Assembly: GCA_902550635.1 (NCBI GenBank)
Contig: CACCZY010000004.1
Coordinates: 1 to 55,785 of the forward strand
Direction of reading: 5' to 3'
Length of the DNA: 55,785 bases
Source of the DNA: an uncultured Pelagibacteraceae bacterium
GTDB lineage: Bacteria; Pseudomonadota; Alphaproteobacteria; Pelagibacterales; Pelagibacteraceae
This document shows positions 19,555 to 28,417 of the stretch, piece after piece. Under the pieces are notes generated by a model that ran no database searches, was not told where the DNA came from, and saw only the letters and a program-made list of their open reading frames with translations. The position numbers and the translations under genes are program-made. Within the stretch, counting starts at the first letter, position 1. Each line of letters opens with the position of its first letter.

Positions 19555-22329
19555 ATGAGCTCAGAAAAAAGAAAAATTGCATATATTGATGGAAAACCCT
19601 ATGAAATAGGACCTAAACATACTTCAATTTTAAAATTTGTAAAAAGTTACATAGGAGAAAAAAAAGTTCCAACTTTATGTGACGATCCAAATTTGGCACC
19701 ATATGGTGCTTGTAGAGTTTGTTCAGTAGAAGTTGCTTTAGAAAAAGACGGACCAACAAAAGTAGTAGCATCTTGCCATACTCCTGTGGGTGAAAATCAA
19801 CATATTTTCACAAACAATGAGGACCTAAAAAATTTAAGAAAAAATATTGTAGAATTAGTTTTAACGGATCATCCAATGGAATGTGAGACATGTGAAGTTA
19901 ATAATAATTGTGAATTACAAACTGTTGCAAATGATCTTGGAATTAAAGATCACAGATACAATAATCCCAAACAAAATAAAGGTATTCCAAAAGATACTTC
20001 GCATTCTTATATGCGAATGAATTTAGATAATTGTATAAATTGTGGTAGATGTGTAAGGGCATGTGACGAAATTCAAGGATCATTTGTTCTTACAATGAGT
20101 GGTAGAGGTTTTGAGTCAAGAATAACAACAGATAATAACATGTTATTTGGAGACTCATCTTGTGTTTCATGTGGAGCATGTGCGCACACATGTCCTACTG
20201 ATGCAATTTCAGATGTATTTGCATCCAAATCAGCAGACTATGATGAAAAAGTAAGAACAACTTGTTCTTATTGCGGTGTAGGTTGTAACTTAGAAGCTTC
20301 AATTAAAGATGGCAAAGTAGTTTCTATAGATACTCCTAAGGAAACAGAGGTAAATGCTGGGCATACTTGTTTAAAAGGAAGATACGCATTTGGTTTTTAT
20401 GATCATAAAGATCGATTAAGATCACCATTAATTAAAAGAAATGGTAAATTCGAAGAAGCTTCTTGGGATGAAGCATATGATTATATAAAAAATAAACTCA
20501 ATAAAATAGTTAAAGAAAATGGTCCAGATGCAGTAGCTGGCATTTCATCTGCAAGATGCACAAATGAAGAAAATTATGTATTCCAAAAAATGATTAGAGC
20601 AGTAATTGGAACGAATAATATTGATTGTTGTGCAAGGATTTGTCATTCGCCAACAGCATGGGGCATGCAACAGACTTTTGGTACTGGAGCTGCAACAAAC
20701 TCTACTGAGGATATTTATCACGCAGATCTTTTCTTAGTTATTGGAGCAAATCCAACAAATGCTCACCCAGTTACAGGAGCAAAAATTAAACAACAAGTAA
20801 TGAAAGGTAAAAAACTTATTGTATTAGATCCTATTACGACAGATATTGCTAAGCTTGCTGATTATCATATTAGATTAAGACCAGGAACTAACGTCGCTGT
20901 TTTAAATATGATGCTTTACTACATTGTAACATCTAAACTATATAAAGAAGATTTTATTTTAAGCAGAACAGAAGGTTTTGAAAATTTTGTCAATGGAATA
21001 AAAAAATTAGATATAAATCAATTAGCCAAAGTAGCTGGAGTGGACAAACAACAAGTTAAGGAAGCAGCAATTGCTTATGCAACCGCAAAAAATTCAATGG
21101 AGTTTCACGGTCTTGGTGTTACTGAACACGAACAAGGATCAAAAACAGTTATGTTAATTGCTGACTTGGCAATGATAACTGGAAATATAGGAAGAAAAGG
21201 AGTTGGGGTTAATCCATTAAGAGGTCAAAATAATGTACAAGGTGCTGCCGACATGGGGTGTCAACCACATCAAGGAGCAGGTTATTTTCCCGTTGCTGAC
21301 AAAAAAATTCAAGATTTTTATACTGAAAAATACGGAGTTGTTCATCCAACAAAAGCTGGATTAAAAATACCTGAAATATTTGACGGTGCAATAAATAAAG
21401 AAGTAAAAGCTTTATGGATCATTGGTGAAGATGTTGTGCAAACAGACCCTAATAGTGCTCATGTTGCTCAAGCAATGAATGCATTAGATTTACTAGTAGT
21501 TCAAGAAATTTTTATGAGCGAAACAGCAAAACATGCTGACGTAGTTTTGCCGGGAACTACTTTCTTAGAAAAAGACGGTACCTTTACAAATACTGAAAGA
21601 AGAGTTCAAAGAGTTAATAAAGCTGCAGAGCCTCTTCCGGGAACAAAACCTGATGGTGTAATAGTAACTGATATGATGAAAAAACTTGGTTATGATCAAC
21701 CAACATACGATGCTGATCAAGTACTAGCTGAAATTGCAGACATAGTCCCTTTCTTCAAAGGTATAACAAGAGAAAGACTTGGTAAGCTAGGATTACAATG
21801 GCCTGTAAAAGAAGATGGAACTGATACAAAAATATTACATGAAAAAGAATTTAAATTAGGAAAAGGAAGAATTAAATATTTTGATTGGAAAGAAAGTAGT
21901 GAAGTAGAAAAGAATAAAAAAGACTATCCACTTATATTAACGACAAGTAGAGTATTACAACACTATAATGCTGCAACTATGACACGTAGAACTAGTAATA
22001 TTGAAATAGTAGATGAAGATATTTTGTTAATTCATCCAATAGATGCAAATAAGAGAGAATTAAACACTGGAGATGTCGCAAGACTCTACTCTGGTAGAGG
22101 TGAAGTTTCTTTAAAAGTTGAGGTTACAGACAAAGTTAAAGAAGGAGTGGTGTTTACCACCTTCCATTTCCCAGAACACATGGTAAATATGGTAACTGGA
22201 CATGGAAAAGATGAAGAGACTAAGTGTGCTGAATATAAAGTTTCTTCAGTAGAAGTTCAAAAAATCTCTAATATGTTTAAAACTGAAGTTGATACAAATA
22301 AAGATAGTGCAGAAGTTAAAAGAGCTTAA
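19555..22329 (+). CDS. NAD-dependent formate dehydrogenase alpha subunit (Mo/W-bisPGD)
   Basis: N-terminal 2Fe-2S and 4Fe-4S domains, CSYCGVGCNLE, ARICHSPTAWGMQQTFGTGAATNS (Cys form), NPLRGQNNVQGAADMG. Confidence 0.95.
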   Translation: MSSEKRKIAYIDGKPYEIGPKHTSILKFVKSYIGEKKVPTLCDDPNLAPYGACRVCSVEVALEKDGPTKVVASCHTPVGENQHIFTNNEDLKNLRKNIVELVLTDHPMECETCEVNNNCELQTVANDLGIKDHRYNNPKQNKGIPKDTSHSYMRMNLDNCINCGRCVRACDEIQGSFVLTMSGRGFESRITTDNNMLFGDSSCVSCGACAHTCPTDAISDVFASKSADYDEKVRTTCSYCGVGCNLEASIKDGKVVSIDTPKETEVNAGHTCLKGRYAFGFYDHKDRLRSPLIKRNGKFEEASWDEAYDYIKNKLNKIVKENGPDAVAGISSARCTNEENYVFQKMIRAVIGTNNIDCCARICHSPTAWGMQQTFGTGAATNSTEDIYHADLFLVIGANPTNAHPVTGAKIKQQVMKGKKLIVLDPITTDIAKLADYHIRLRPGTNVAVLNMMLYYIVTSKLYKEDFILSRTEGFENFVNGIKKLDINQLAKVAGVDKQQVKEAAIAYATAKNSMEFHGLGVTEHEQGSKTVMLIADLAMITGNIGRKGVGVNPLRGQNNVQGAADMGCQPHQGAGYFPVADKKIQDFYTEKYGVVHPTKAGLKIPEIFDGAINKEVKALWIIGEDVVQTDPNSAHVAQAMNALDLLVVQEIFMSETAKHADVVLPGTTFLEKDGTFTNTERRVQRVNKAAEPLPGTKPDGVIVTDMMKKLGYDQPTYDADQVLAEIADIVPFFKGITRERLGKLGLQWPVKEDGTDTKILHEKEFKLGKGRIKYFDWKESSEVEKNKKDYPLILTTSRVLQHYNAATMTRRTSNIEIVDEDILLIHPIDANKRELNTGDVARLYSGRGEVSLKVEVTDKVKEGVVFTTFHFPEHMVNMVTGHGKDEETKCAEYKVSSVEVQKISNMFKTEVDTNKDSAEVKRA

Positions 22330-22339
22330 TATTTAAATA

Positions 22340-23443
22340 CTATAATACGTAAGGTTCTGGTCTAGCACTGCTTTTAAGAACTCTTTCTACAGCAAAAACA
22401 CTAATATCTATTGACTGATAAGATCCAGTTGTAATTAATTCTGTTAAAGCCCTTCCAATTCCTGGAGCTTGCATTAAACCTCTGCCAGTAAATCCAGAGG
22501 CCATGTAAACATTATCATACTTAGGGTGTTTTCCTACAACAGCATTATTATCCAACTTGTTACAATCATAATATCCTGCCCAACCTCCAGTTAATTTTAG
22601 TTCTTCAAAAGCTGGAATTCTTTTTGCAAGTGCTGGCCAAACTAATTCCTCAAAATCATTCCATGCAGGTTCAAGGTCTTTTGCATCAAATACAGATATC
22701 GGTGAACCAGCAAGATATTCTTTACCTTCTGGTCTCCAATAGACTCCCGTCGTTAAATCTCCAGTTAACGGCATTTCTGGAATATGTTTTGGGCACTTAA
22801 CTCTAAAAACTGTATGCTTTTGTGGCACCACAGGGATATCATTAAGTAGTTCTTTAGTCCAACATCCAGCAGCTGAGACTATTATTTTCGCTTTAATTTC
22901 AGAAATACTTTTAACTTCGCCTTTTATAAATTCAGCACCTAATTCAATTGCTTTACTCTTTAAAGCACCATGAAACATAAATGGATCAATCCATCCTTCG
23001 CTCTTATTGTCTGTATATGTTGCCGTTTCAATTCCTTCGTTATTAATATAGGGAAAAATATTTGATAATTCAGAACCTTTAATATTTTTAGTTCCAGCAT
23101 CACAAGCTCTATGATTTTCTAAAGCTCTGTATTGTTCTTCGGCATGTTCGGGTCCAAACATTAGTAAATATCCGTTTGGTACTATGCTTGCTGTAGGGTT
23201 AGGATTTTTTTTAGTTTTTAAGATTTCTGGTATTTGAGAAATAAATTCTCTTGCAAATTTACCTAGAAGAATGTTTTCTTTTTGATAAAATTGTCTTCTA
23301 AATCCTCCTAAAGATAATGGAAATGATGCTTTTTTATAAGTAGGATCTCTTTCTATAACTTTAACTTTTCTACCCTCTTTCGATAAAAAATAAGCTGTTG
23401 CAGCTCCTATTATTCCACCACCAACTATTACTATATCGTCCAT
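22340..23443 (-). CDS. FAD-dependent oxidoreductase (DAO family)
   Basis: MDDIVIVGGGIIGAATAYFLSKEGRKVKVIERD dinucleotide fold; start moved from track ORF to MDDIV. Confidence 0.88.
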   Translation of the reverse strand: MDDIVIVGGGIIGAATAYFLSKEGRKVKVIERDPTYKKASFPLSLGGFRRQFYQKENILLGKFAREFISQIPEILKTKKNPNPTASIVPNGYLLMFGPEHAEEQYRALENHRACDAGTKNIKGSELSNIFPYINNEGIETATYTDNKSEGWIDPFMFHGALKSKAIELGAEFIKGEVKSISEIKAKIIVSAAGCWTKELLNDIPVVPQKHTVFRVKCPKHIPEMPLTGDLTTGVYWRPEGKEYLAGSPISVFDAKDLEPAWNDFEELVWPALAKRIPAFEELKLTGGWAGYYDCNKLDNNAVVGKHPKYDNVYMASGFTGRGLMQAPGIGRALTELITTGSYQSIDISVFAVERVLKSSARPEPYVL

Positions 23444-23445
23444 AT

Positions 23446-23913
23446 TTAGTTCAAAATTAATAAGCTTGAATTTAGAATTAGTGCATAAGCACACCAAAGT
23501 AAATAAGGAATCATCAAAATAAAACTTAAAGTGCTAATTTTTTTAAATCTCATCATTAAAAACATAATAAACAAAATGATAATTATAAGATTGATTAGTG
23601 CTAAAAAAATATTGTGAAATACAAAAAATATAATACTCCAAGTTGTATTAAAACATAAGTGTATTAGGTAGTAAAAAACTAAATTTACATCTTTGTAATT
23701 TTTATGCCATGCAGACCAAATTGCTATAGTCATAAATAAATACAAGGTAGTCCAAACAGGAGCAAATAACCAGTCCGGAGGATTAAAACTCGCTTTAGTT
23801 AATGTTGAATACCATGGTTCCTTGTACGTTATTGTCGCTATGCTACCAATAAAAGATGCTGAATACGTGATTAATGCAAAAATAAAAAAAGATAAAAATT
23901 TATTTTTTAACAT
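23446..23913 (-). CDS. tspO: TspO/MBR family protein
   Basis: WYSTLTKASFNPPDWLFAPVWTTLYLFMTIAIW, typical TspO/MBR sequence. Confidence 0.92.
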   Translation of the reverse strand: MLKNKFLSFFIFALITYSASFIGSIATITYKEPWYSTLTKASFNPPDWLFAPVWTTLYLFMTIAIWSAWHKNYKDVNLVFYYLIHLCFNTTWSIIFFVFHNIFLALINLIIIILFIMFLMMRFKKISTLSFILMIPYLLWCAYALILNSSLLILN

Positions 23914-23936
23914 AATAATATATATATCATTTGATT

Positions 23937-24695
23937 ATGGTAGATAAAGTAATTTGGATAACGGGTGCAAGTAGCGGCATAGGTAAAGCTTTAGCAATTA
24001 AATTTGCAAAGAAAGGTTGGAAGGTTGCAATTTCTGCTAGAAGAGAAAATTTATTAAATGAAATTGCTAAAACTTATAATGATATTTTTCCTTATCCACT
24101 TGATGTAACTGACAGTAAGAAATGTGAATTAGTGTTTAACAGCATTAAAGAAAAATTTAAAAATGTTGATATATCAGTTTTTAGTACAGGAATACATGAT
24201 CCAAAATCTGAAAAATCACTAGACTTAAATAAAGTAAGACAAATAATGGAAGTAAATTTTTTTGGTACGATAAATTCTGTTAACGCTGTTTATAAATATT
24301 ATAAAGAAAGAAAATCTGGACAAATTTCAATTGTATCATCCGTTGCTGGATATAGAGGATTGCCCGCTGGTGGCGCATATTGTGCTTCTAAATCGGCCTT
24401 AACAAGCTTTACTGAAAGTCTAAATTTTGACATGAAAAGAAAAAATGTCAGAGTATCTCTTATAAGTCCTGGTTTTATTAAAACCCCAATGACGGATCAA
24501 AATGATTTTCCAATGCCAATGATCAAAACTCCAGAATTTGCAGCTGAAGAAATTTATAACGGATTAGTAAAAAAAAATGCTTTCGAAATTCATTTTCCAA
24601 AAAGTTTTACGTTTATAATGAAAATATTGCAAATACTTCCAAATTGGATTTATTTTAAATTAGTAGAAAAAGGAATGAAAAGAATAAAGTATTAA
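23937..24695 (+). CDS. Short-chain dehydrogenase/reductase
   Basis: WITGASSGIGKALA, VSSVAGYRGLPAGGAYCASKSAL (S-Y-K catalytic set). Confidence 0.92.
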   Translation: MVDKVIWITGASSGIGKALAIKFAKKGWKVAISARRENLLNEIAKTYNDIFPYPLDVTDSKKCELVFNSIKEKFKNVDISVFSTGIHDPKSEKSLDLNKVRQIMEVNFFGTINSVNAVYKYYKERKSGQISIVSSVAGYRGLPAGGAYCASKSALTSFTESLNFDMKRKNVRVSLISPGFIKTPMTDQNDFPMPMIKTPEFAAEEIYNGLVKKNAFEIHFPKSFTFIMKILQILPNWIYFKLVEKGMKRIKY

Positions 24696-24708
24696 TAATT
24701 ATTCTTTT
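24678..24708. terminator. Candidate bidirectional terminator, 10-bp perfect inverted repeat
   Basis: AAAAGAATAA(24678-24687) / TTATTCTTTT(24699-24708) spanning stops of two convergent genes. Confidence 0.55.
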
Positions 24709-25235
24709 ACAAAAAATACTGTAAGTTCAGCGACTTTAATTCGAAATTTACTCATAGTTGCTCTATTAATTGCAATTTTTTCATCTTGTTTAAATATCCA
24801 GTCATCAAAAGTAATTTTGATTTCTTTTCCTTTAACAGGCACTAATAAAACATATTCAAATTTAAATGCTGGGCCATAAGAATATCCTTTAGCTTTGCCA
24901 ACAACATCTTCTGCCGTTCCCTCATAGTGATGTTCGTCAATTTTATTAATTTTCCATTGTCGATTTTGGATTTCACCATCATTCCAGACAAATTTTTCAT
25001 CAAGAATTAATTGCTTTCCATCCCATTTGCCATTTAAATCAGCAGAAAACTGCCTTGTAACTTTTCCTGATCTGTTTTGCAAGATTCCCCAAGCTTTTAC
25101 ATTTCCTGATAAATATTCTTCGATAATTAGTCGGGGTTTTTGGTCTTTAAAATCAATTGGTTTCATATCATTTACTGTACAACTAGTTAACAAAATTAAA
25201 GTAACTAAAGCAAATATAAATTTTACTCTTTTCAT
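24699..25235 (-). CDS. DUF3833-like lipoprotein
   Basis: Lipobox-like LILLTSCTVND; family-like YGPAFKFEYVL; neighbours cfa and DUF1365. Confidence 0.8.
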   Translation of the reverse strand: MKRVKFIFALVTLILLTSCTVNDMKPIDFKDQKPRLIIEEYLSGNVKAWGILQNRSGKVTRQFSADLNGKWDGKQLILDEKFVWNDGEIQNRQWKINKIDEHHYEGTAEDVVGKAKGYSYGPAFKFEYVLLVPVKGKEIKITFDDWIFKQDEKIAINRATMSKFRIKVAELTVFFVKE

Positions 25236-26407
25236 TTATTACACATCGAAAATTGTATTAAATCTATATTTTTAGATTTAAATCCTGCTTCACAGTATGA
25301 AAGATAAAATTCCCACATTTTTTTAAATGTTACATCAAAACCTTGATTTTTAATTAAATCCCACTTTTTATTAAATTCTTTTCTCCAAATTATCAATGTT
25401 TCAGAATAATGATTTGCATATGAATTAAATTCATTAAATTTTAAACCGTTTAAATCAGCATAGTTAAATAAACTTTTTTTTGATGGTAAAAAACCACCAG
25501 GAAAAATATATTTTTGAATAAAATCTTGTTTAGTTCTATATCTATCAAACAAACTATCGTCTATTGTAATGGCTTGAATACCTACTTTGCCATTTTCGGA
25601 AAGGTTATTTTTAATAGTTTTAAAGTAGCTTTCTAGATATTTTTGTCCTACAGCTTCTATCATTTCTATTGATGCAATTGAATTATATTTTCCTTTTAAA
25701 TCTCTATAATCCTTTATTTGTATATTTATTTTTTCATTAAGACCGGCTTTGTGAATTCTTTCTTTGGCATACTCAAATTGTTTTTGTGATATTGTAATAC
25801 AGTCTAGCTTGACATTATAATTTTTACCCAAATATTCTGCAAATCCTCCCCATCCACAACCTATTTCTAAAACTTTGCTATTTTCTTTTGGTTTTAAAAG
25901 GTTAATTAATTTTTGGTATTTATTATTTTGAGCTTCATGTAGATTTTGTTTATCATTATCAAATATTGCACTAGAGTAAGTTAAAGTTTTGTCTAGCCAT
26001 AAAGAAAAAAAATCATTTCCTAAATCATAATGCTTAGAAATATTTTTTTTGCTTCTTTTTTTAGTATTTTTCAAAAAAGTATTTTTGATAAAATTAATAA
26101 CTGGAAAATCTAATAAACCTGAAAATCTATGTATCAATTTTATATTTCTGGCTGTGATCTCAATTAAATTAGATAAATTGTCAGTCTCAAAATCTCCACG
26201 CATATATGCCTCTGCCATACCAATGCTACCCTTATTAATAACGTCGAGTGTAAAACCTGGTTTATTAATCTTAATATTCACTTTTAAAATTTCATTTTCT
26301 TTTCCAAAAGTATATTTGTCTCCATTAAAATTAGTTAAATAAATTCTGCCTTGTTTTATATTTTTAAGGGCTCCAAAGACTATTTTGTCTGCAAAGTTGC
26401 TTATCAT
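25232..26407 (-). CDS. Cyclopropane-fatty-acyl-phospholipid synthase family methyltransferase
   Basis: SKHYDLGNDFFSLWLDKTLTYSSAIF, VLEIGCGWGGFAEY, SIEMIEAVGQKYLESYF, FPGGFLPS. Confidence 0.93.
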   Translation of the reverse strand: MISNFADKIVFGALKNIKQGRIYLTNFNGDKYTFGKENEILKVNIKINKPGFTLDVINKGSIGMAEAYMRGDFETDNLSNLIEITARNIKLIHRFSGLLDFPVINFIKNTFLKNTKKRSKKNISKHYDLGNDFFSLWLDKTLTYSSAIFDNDKQNLHEAQNNKYQKLINLLKPKENSKVLEIGCGWGGFAEYLGKNYNVKLDCITISQKQFEYAKERIHKAGLNEKINIQIKDYRDLKGKYNSIASIEMIEAVGQKYLESYFKTIKNNLSENGKVGIQAITIDDSLFDRYRTKQDFIQKYIFPGGFLPSKKSLFNYADLNGLKFNEFNSYANHYSETLIIWRKEFNKKWDLIKNQGFDVTFKKMWEFYLSYCEAGFKSKNIDLIQFSMCNK

Positions 26408-27177
26408 TATCTATTCTCGATAGTTATATTATTTTTTATATTTAACTTTTTCTTAACTAAGTTAATTCCTTTAATCCATAATCTTAATGCTTCAAAATGT
26501 ATCGCGGCAATGATTTTAAAAGTCATCAAAGGGTGTTTTAAATAGGAAAAAAATAGGTTTTTGGCAGATAATTCGGACCTTGTTCCATCTTGAGATGCAT
26601 ACAAAAGTTTCCCTGTCTGGTCTCTTTGATCAATAATTACAGATAGTTTATTTCCTGGCTCTAAAACTTTAAAAAAATATTCTGAAGATAAATCCATAAA
26701 AGGTGATACATAAAATTTTTTTGCGCAATGATTTTTGATTAGTTTATTATTAGCATCAACTTTGAAAACATATGTGTGTTGCTCACCAAATGTATTTTTA
26801 ACTTCATAAAGAATTGCTAACAAGGATGAATTTCTCTTATAAACGAAAAAAATACTTAGAGGATTAAAAACATAGCCTAAAATCCTTGGATAACATAAAA
26901 GTTTTATTTTTATTTCATTTGTGTCTATGCCTAGAGAATTTAAATTTCTTTTAACCCAATATTTTAAAGAAGAACCGTCCCTATCACCGTGGTCATTGTC
27001 GAAAAAACTTATTAAATTGATTTTATTATATGAAAAAAAGGGTATTTTTTTTTCTATTTCTTCTATTTCTGAAAGATCAATAAAAAGTGAAAATACATTG
27101 TACTTAAAAGAATGTTCTTTTGGTTTGAATCTTTTGTGAATTACCTGACCAGTATAAATAAAAGATTCTTTAATCAT
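26407..27177 (-). CDS. DUF1365 family protein
   Basis: IYTGQVIHKRFKPKEHSFKYNVFSLFIDL, LLCYPRILGYVFNPLSIFFVY. Confidence 0.9.
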   Translation of the reverse strand: MIKESFIYTGQVIHKRFKPKEHSFKYNVFSLFIDLSEIEEIEKKIPFFSYNKINLISFFDNDHGDRDGSSLKYWVKRNLNSLGIDTNEIKIKLLCYPRILGYVFNPLSIFFVYKRNSSLLAILYEVKNTFGEQHTYVFKVDANNKLIKNHCAKKFYVSPFMDLSSEYFFKVLEPGNKLSVIIDQRDQTGKLLYASQDGTRSELSAKNLFFSYLKHPLMTFKIIAAIHFEALRLWIKGINLVKKKLNIKNNITIENR

Positions 27178-28411
27178 TTATATGTTTAACCATTTCTATA
27201 GATGATTTTATTCCATCTTCATGAAAACCATAACCAAAATAACTACCACAAAAAAGTATGCTTTTTTTATTTTGTATTAAGTTTAGTTTTTTCTGATTAA
27301 TTAAAGTTTCTTGATTAAAATATGGGTGGGTAAAATGAACTTTTTTAATTATTTTATTCTCGTCTATTTTAAAAAAAGGATTTAAAGTTAAAAAAATATT
27401 TTTATTTATGTTTAAATTTTGAAGAAGATTTAACCAATATGTCACCGAATTATTTTTGGCATCTTTTTGATCTATCTTTGAATTCCATGATGACCATACT
27501 TTTTTATTTTTTGGCATTGATAATTCGTCAGTATGAATCACTGCAAGATTTTTTTTATAGTTAAAATTTGAAAGAATTTCACTTTCTTCCTTTAGTGGGT
27601 TTTCAATAATAGAAAGTGCATCATCTGCATGAACTGCTAAAACTATTTTTTCATAGTCAAAAAATTCGCTTCGATCTCCATAATAAACTTTTACACTATT
27701 TGACTCTCTCTTTACTTTGTTGATTTTATAATTTTTATAATATTCTCCACTAATTTTACTTAAAATTTTATTAACATATGTTCTGCTCCTATTTTTAACA
27801 GTATACCATTGAGGTCTATCCTTTAGTTTAAATAGTCCATGATTTTGAAAAAAATTCAAAAAAAACTTTAATGGCATTGTACCGGACTCTTGTGGCGGCA
27901 TAGACCAAATTGCTGAAACCATTGGAATTAAATGATAGTTAATAAAAAATTTTGAAAGATTTTGTTTTTTTAAATAATTTTCTAATGTTTCTTTGCTATC
28001 TAAATTTTTTAAATTTGAACTTTTTTTATAAAATTTTAAAATATCATAAAACATTTTTAAAAATTTAATGTTAAACAAATTATTCTTGTTTGCGAAAATT
28101 CCATTTAGTCCATTTCCACAATATTCAATTTTTGTATCATGTACTGAAACGGAAAAACTCATATTGCTTTTCTCTATATCAATTTTATTTTCTTTAAAAA
28201 AACTGATTAAATTTGGATAGGTCTCATGATTAAATACTATAAAACCTATATCTACAGATATTTTTCTATTTTTTTCATATTCAACATCAACTGTATATGA
28301 ATGTCCTCCAAAATGATCATCTTTTTCAAATAAATCTACTTTATGATTTTTGGATAAAAAATACGCCGCACTTAAACCGGAAATCCCTGATCCAATTACG
28401 GCAATTTTCAT
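27170..28411 (-). CDS. FAD/NAD-binding amine-oxidase-like oxidoreductase
   Basis: MKIAVIGSGISGLSAAYFLSKNHKVDLFEKDDHFGGHSYTVDV; C-terminal LFCGSYFGYGFHEDGI. Confidence 0.92.
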   Translation of the reverse strand: MKIAVIGSGISGLSAAYFLSKNHKVDLFEKDDHFGGHSYTVDVEYEKNRKISVDIGFIVFNHETYPNLISFFKENKIDIEKSNMSFSVSVHDTKIEYCGNGLNGIFANKNNLFNIKFLKMFYDILKFYKKSSNLKNLDSKETLENYLKKQNLSKFFINYHLIPMVSAIWSMPPQESGTMPLKFFLNFFQNHGLFKLKDRPQWYTVKNRSRTYVNKILSKISGEYYKNYKINKVKRESNSVKVYYGDRSEFFDYEKIVLAVHADDALSIIENPLKEESEILSNFNYKKNLAVIHTDELSMPKNKKVWSSWNSKIDQKDAKNNSVTYWLNLLQNLNINKNIFLTLNPFFKIDENKIIKKVHFTHPYFNQETLINQKKLNLIQNKKSILFCGSYFGYGFHEDGIKSSIEMVKHIND

Positions 28412-28417
28412 TAATAA

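Noticed and set aside
20600-20700. Possible selenocysteine formate dehydrogenase
   Set aside because: Active-site segment reads ARICHSPTAWGMQ with Cys and no in-frame TGA.
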